Source of the DNA: Verrucomicrobiales bacterium
Lineage (GTDB): Bacteria; Verrucomicrobiota; Verrucomicrobiia; Verrucomicrobiales; Akkermansiaceae
Assembly: GCA_003483645.1 (NCBI GenBank)
Contig: DMYM01000112.1
Span: forward strand, 1-5,673
Length of the DNA stretch: 5,673 bases
Direction: 5' to 3'
Numbering within the stretch: position 1 is the first letter of the stretch; each line of letters opens with the position of its first letter. Position numbers and translations under genes: made by a program. Shown in pieces: positions 5,403-5,673 of this stretch. The notes below the pieces were generated by a model, which was not told the origin of the DNA, searched no databases, and worked only from the letters and a program-made list of their open reading frames with translations.

Positions 5403-5673
5403 ATGAAACTCTGGCAGTTCCCTTGCTCCCTGTTCTTCCTCCTCGCCCTCGGTTGCGGCGAGTCCGATCAGTATGCGAGCTACGACAATACCGAGGAGGT
5501 CGAGGAGTTCTTCGAGAACAAGAATACGGAGGTCCTGGCGGAACTGGGGAAGAAGAGGGAGGAATTGGACAAGGAGCTAACGGAGGCGCAGGACGCCAAG
5601 CGGGCCGAACTGGAGAGGGATGTCAATAATACCGAGCGCCGGCTCGAATTGCCGGAGTTTTTCGCCTACTCAA
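5403..5673 (+). CDS. Lipoprotein with charged helical stalk, probable YejA-type binding protein, C-terminus cut by window edge
   Basis: Ninety residues are visible and the frame is open to the right edge. The signal peptide MKLWQFPCSLFFLLALGC ends in a lipobox-like ALGC, with the lipidated cysteine at 18 followed by Gly, Glu and Ser, so it should be membrane-anchored and extracytoplasmic. Residues 31-82 are almost wholly charged and helical, with a likely coiled coil at about 43-82 (heptad-like Leu at 45, 48, 55, 59 and 70). Then comes LPEFFAYS (83-90), which looks like the beginning of a globular domain. It starts 2 bases after the yejE stop, so it is surely in the same operon. A Yej system needs a binding protein and none precedes yejB here, so the cut part is probably a family-5 binding domain. 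That is inference from position. Alternatively it is an accessory lipoprotein. No Shine-Dalgarno site is seen. Confidence 0.85.
   Translation, partial: MKLWQFPCSLFFLLALGCGESDQYASYDNTEEVEEFFENKNTEVLAELGKKREELDKELTEAQDAKRAELERDVNNTERRLELPEFFAYS

Noticed and set aside
5276..5629. 117-codon plus-strand frame overlapping the end of the YejE-like gene
   Set aside because: It is out of frame with both the permease C-terminus and the lipoprotein start, and its translation is a Gly/Arg-rich string with no signal peptide.
1..5673. CRISPR array, tRNA, rRNA, insertion sequence or phage-like elements
   Set aside because: No spaced direct repeats, tRNA-like cloverleaf, rRNA segment, transposase motif or terminal inverted repeats were seen; coding genes fill nearly all the window.

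Overview
The window holds five protein-coding genes that belong to two divergently transcribed peptide ABC importers. It looks bacterial, Gram-negative in type, and fairly GC-rich (judged by eye). Short tandem MORN/YwqK-like sequence, lipoprotein-type binding proteins and poor Shine-Dalgarno sites would fit the Verrucomicrobiota or a related PVC-group lineage. That placement is inference, because no rRNA or marker gene is present.

Left arm, minus strand (1-2307). An OppA-type peptide-binding lipoprotein (691-2307) is followed after a 9-bp gap by an OppB-type permease (start at 681), which runs off the left edge. The order A-then-B is that of classical opp operons. OppC and the ATPases (OppD/OppF) are expected beyond the left edge.

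Middle (2308-2475). A 168-bp divergent intergenic region holds a 16-bp inverted repeat, a second GGGGAA/TTCCCC inverted repeat and one weak promoter-like pair facing right. No stretch longer than 300 bases lacks a gene.

Right arm, plus strand (2476-5673). A YejB-like permease (2476-3819) abuts a YejE-like permease (3820-5400) with no spacer. Two bases later a lipoprotein begins (5403 onward, cut by the right edge). It has an acidic and basic helical stretch after the lipidated cysteine and is probably the binding protein of this system. The Yej system imports peptides; in Escherichia coli the order is yejA-yejB-yejE-yejF, whereas here both permeases precede the lipoprotein.

The unusual part is the architecture of the right-arm permeases. 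The YejB-like protein carries about 106 extra residues in the first periplasmic loop. The YejE-like protein has two additional N-terminal membrane segments and about 100 extra residues in the equivalent periplasmic loop, part of which resembles MORN_2/YwqK-type repeats. Both halves of the pore would therefore display an added domain on the side where the binding protein docks, and the next gene encodes a lipoprotein with a helical stalk. This suggests a modified receptor-docking arrangement, which is a hypothesis.
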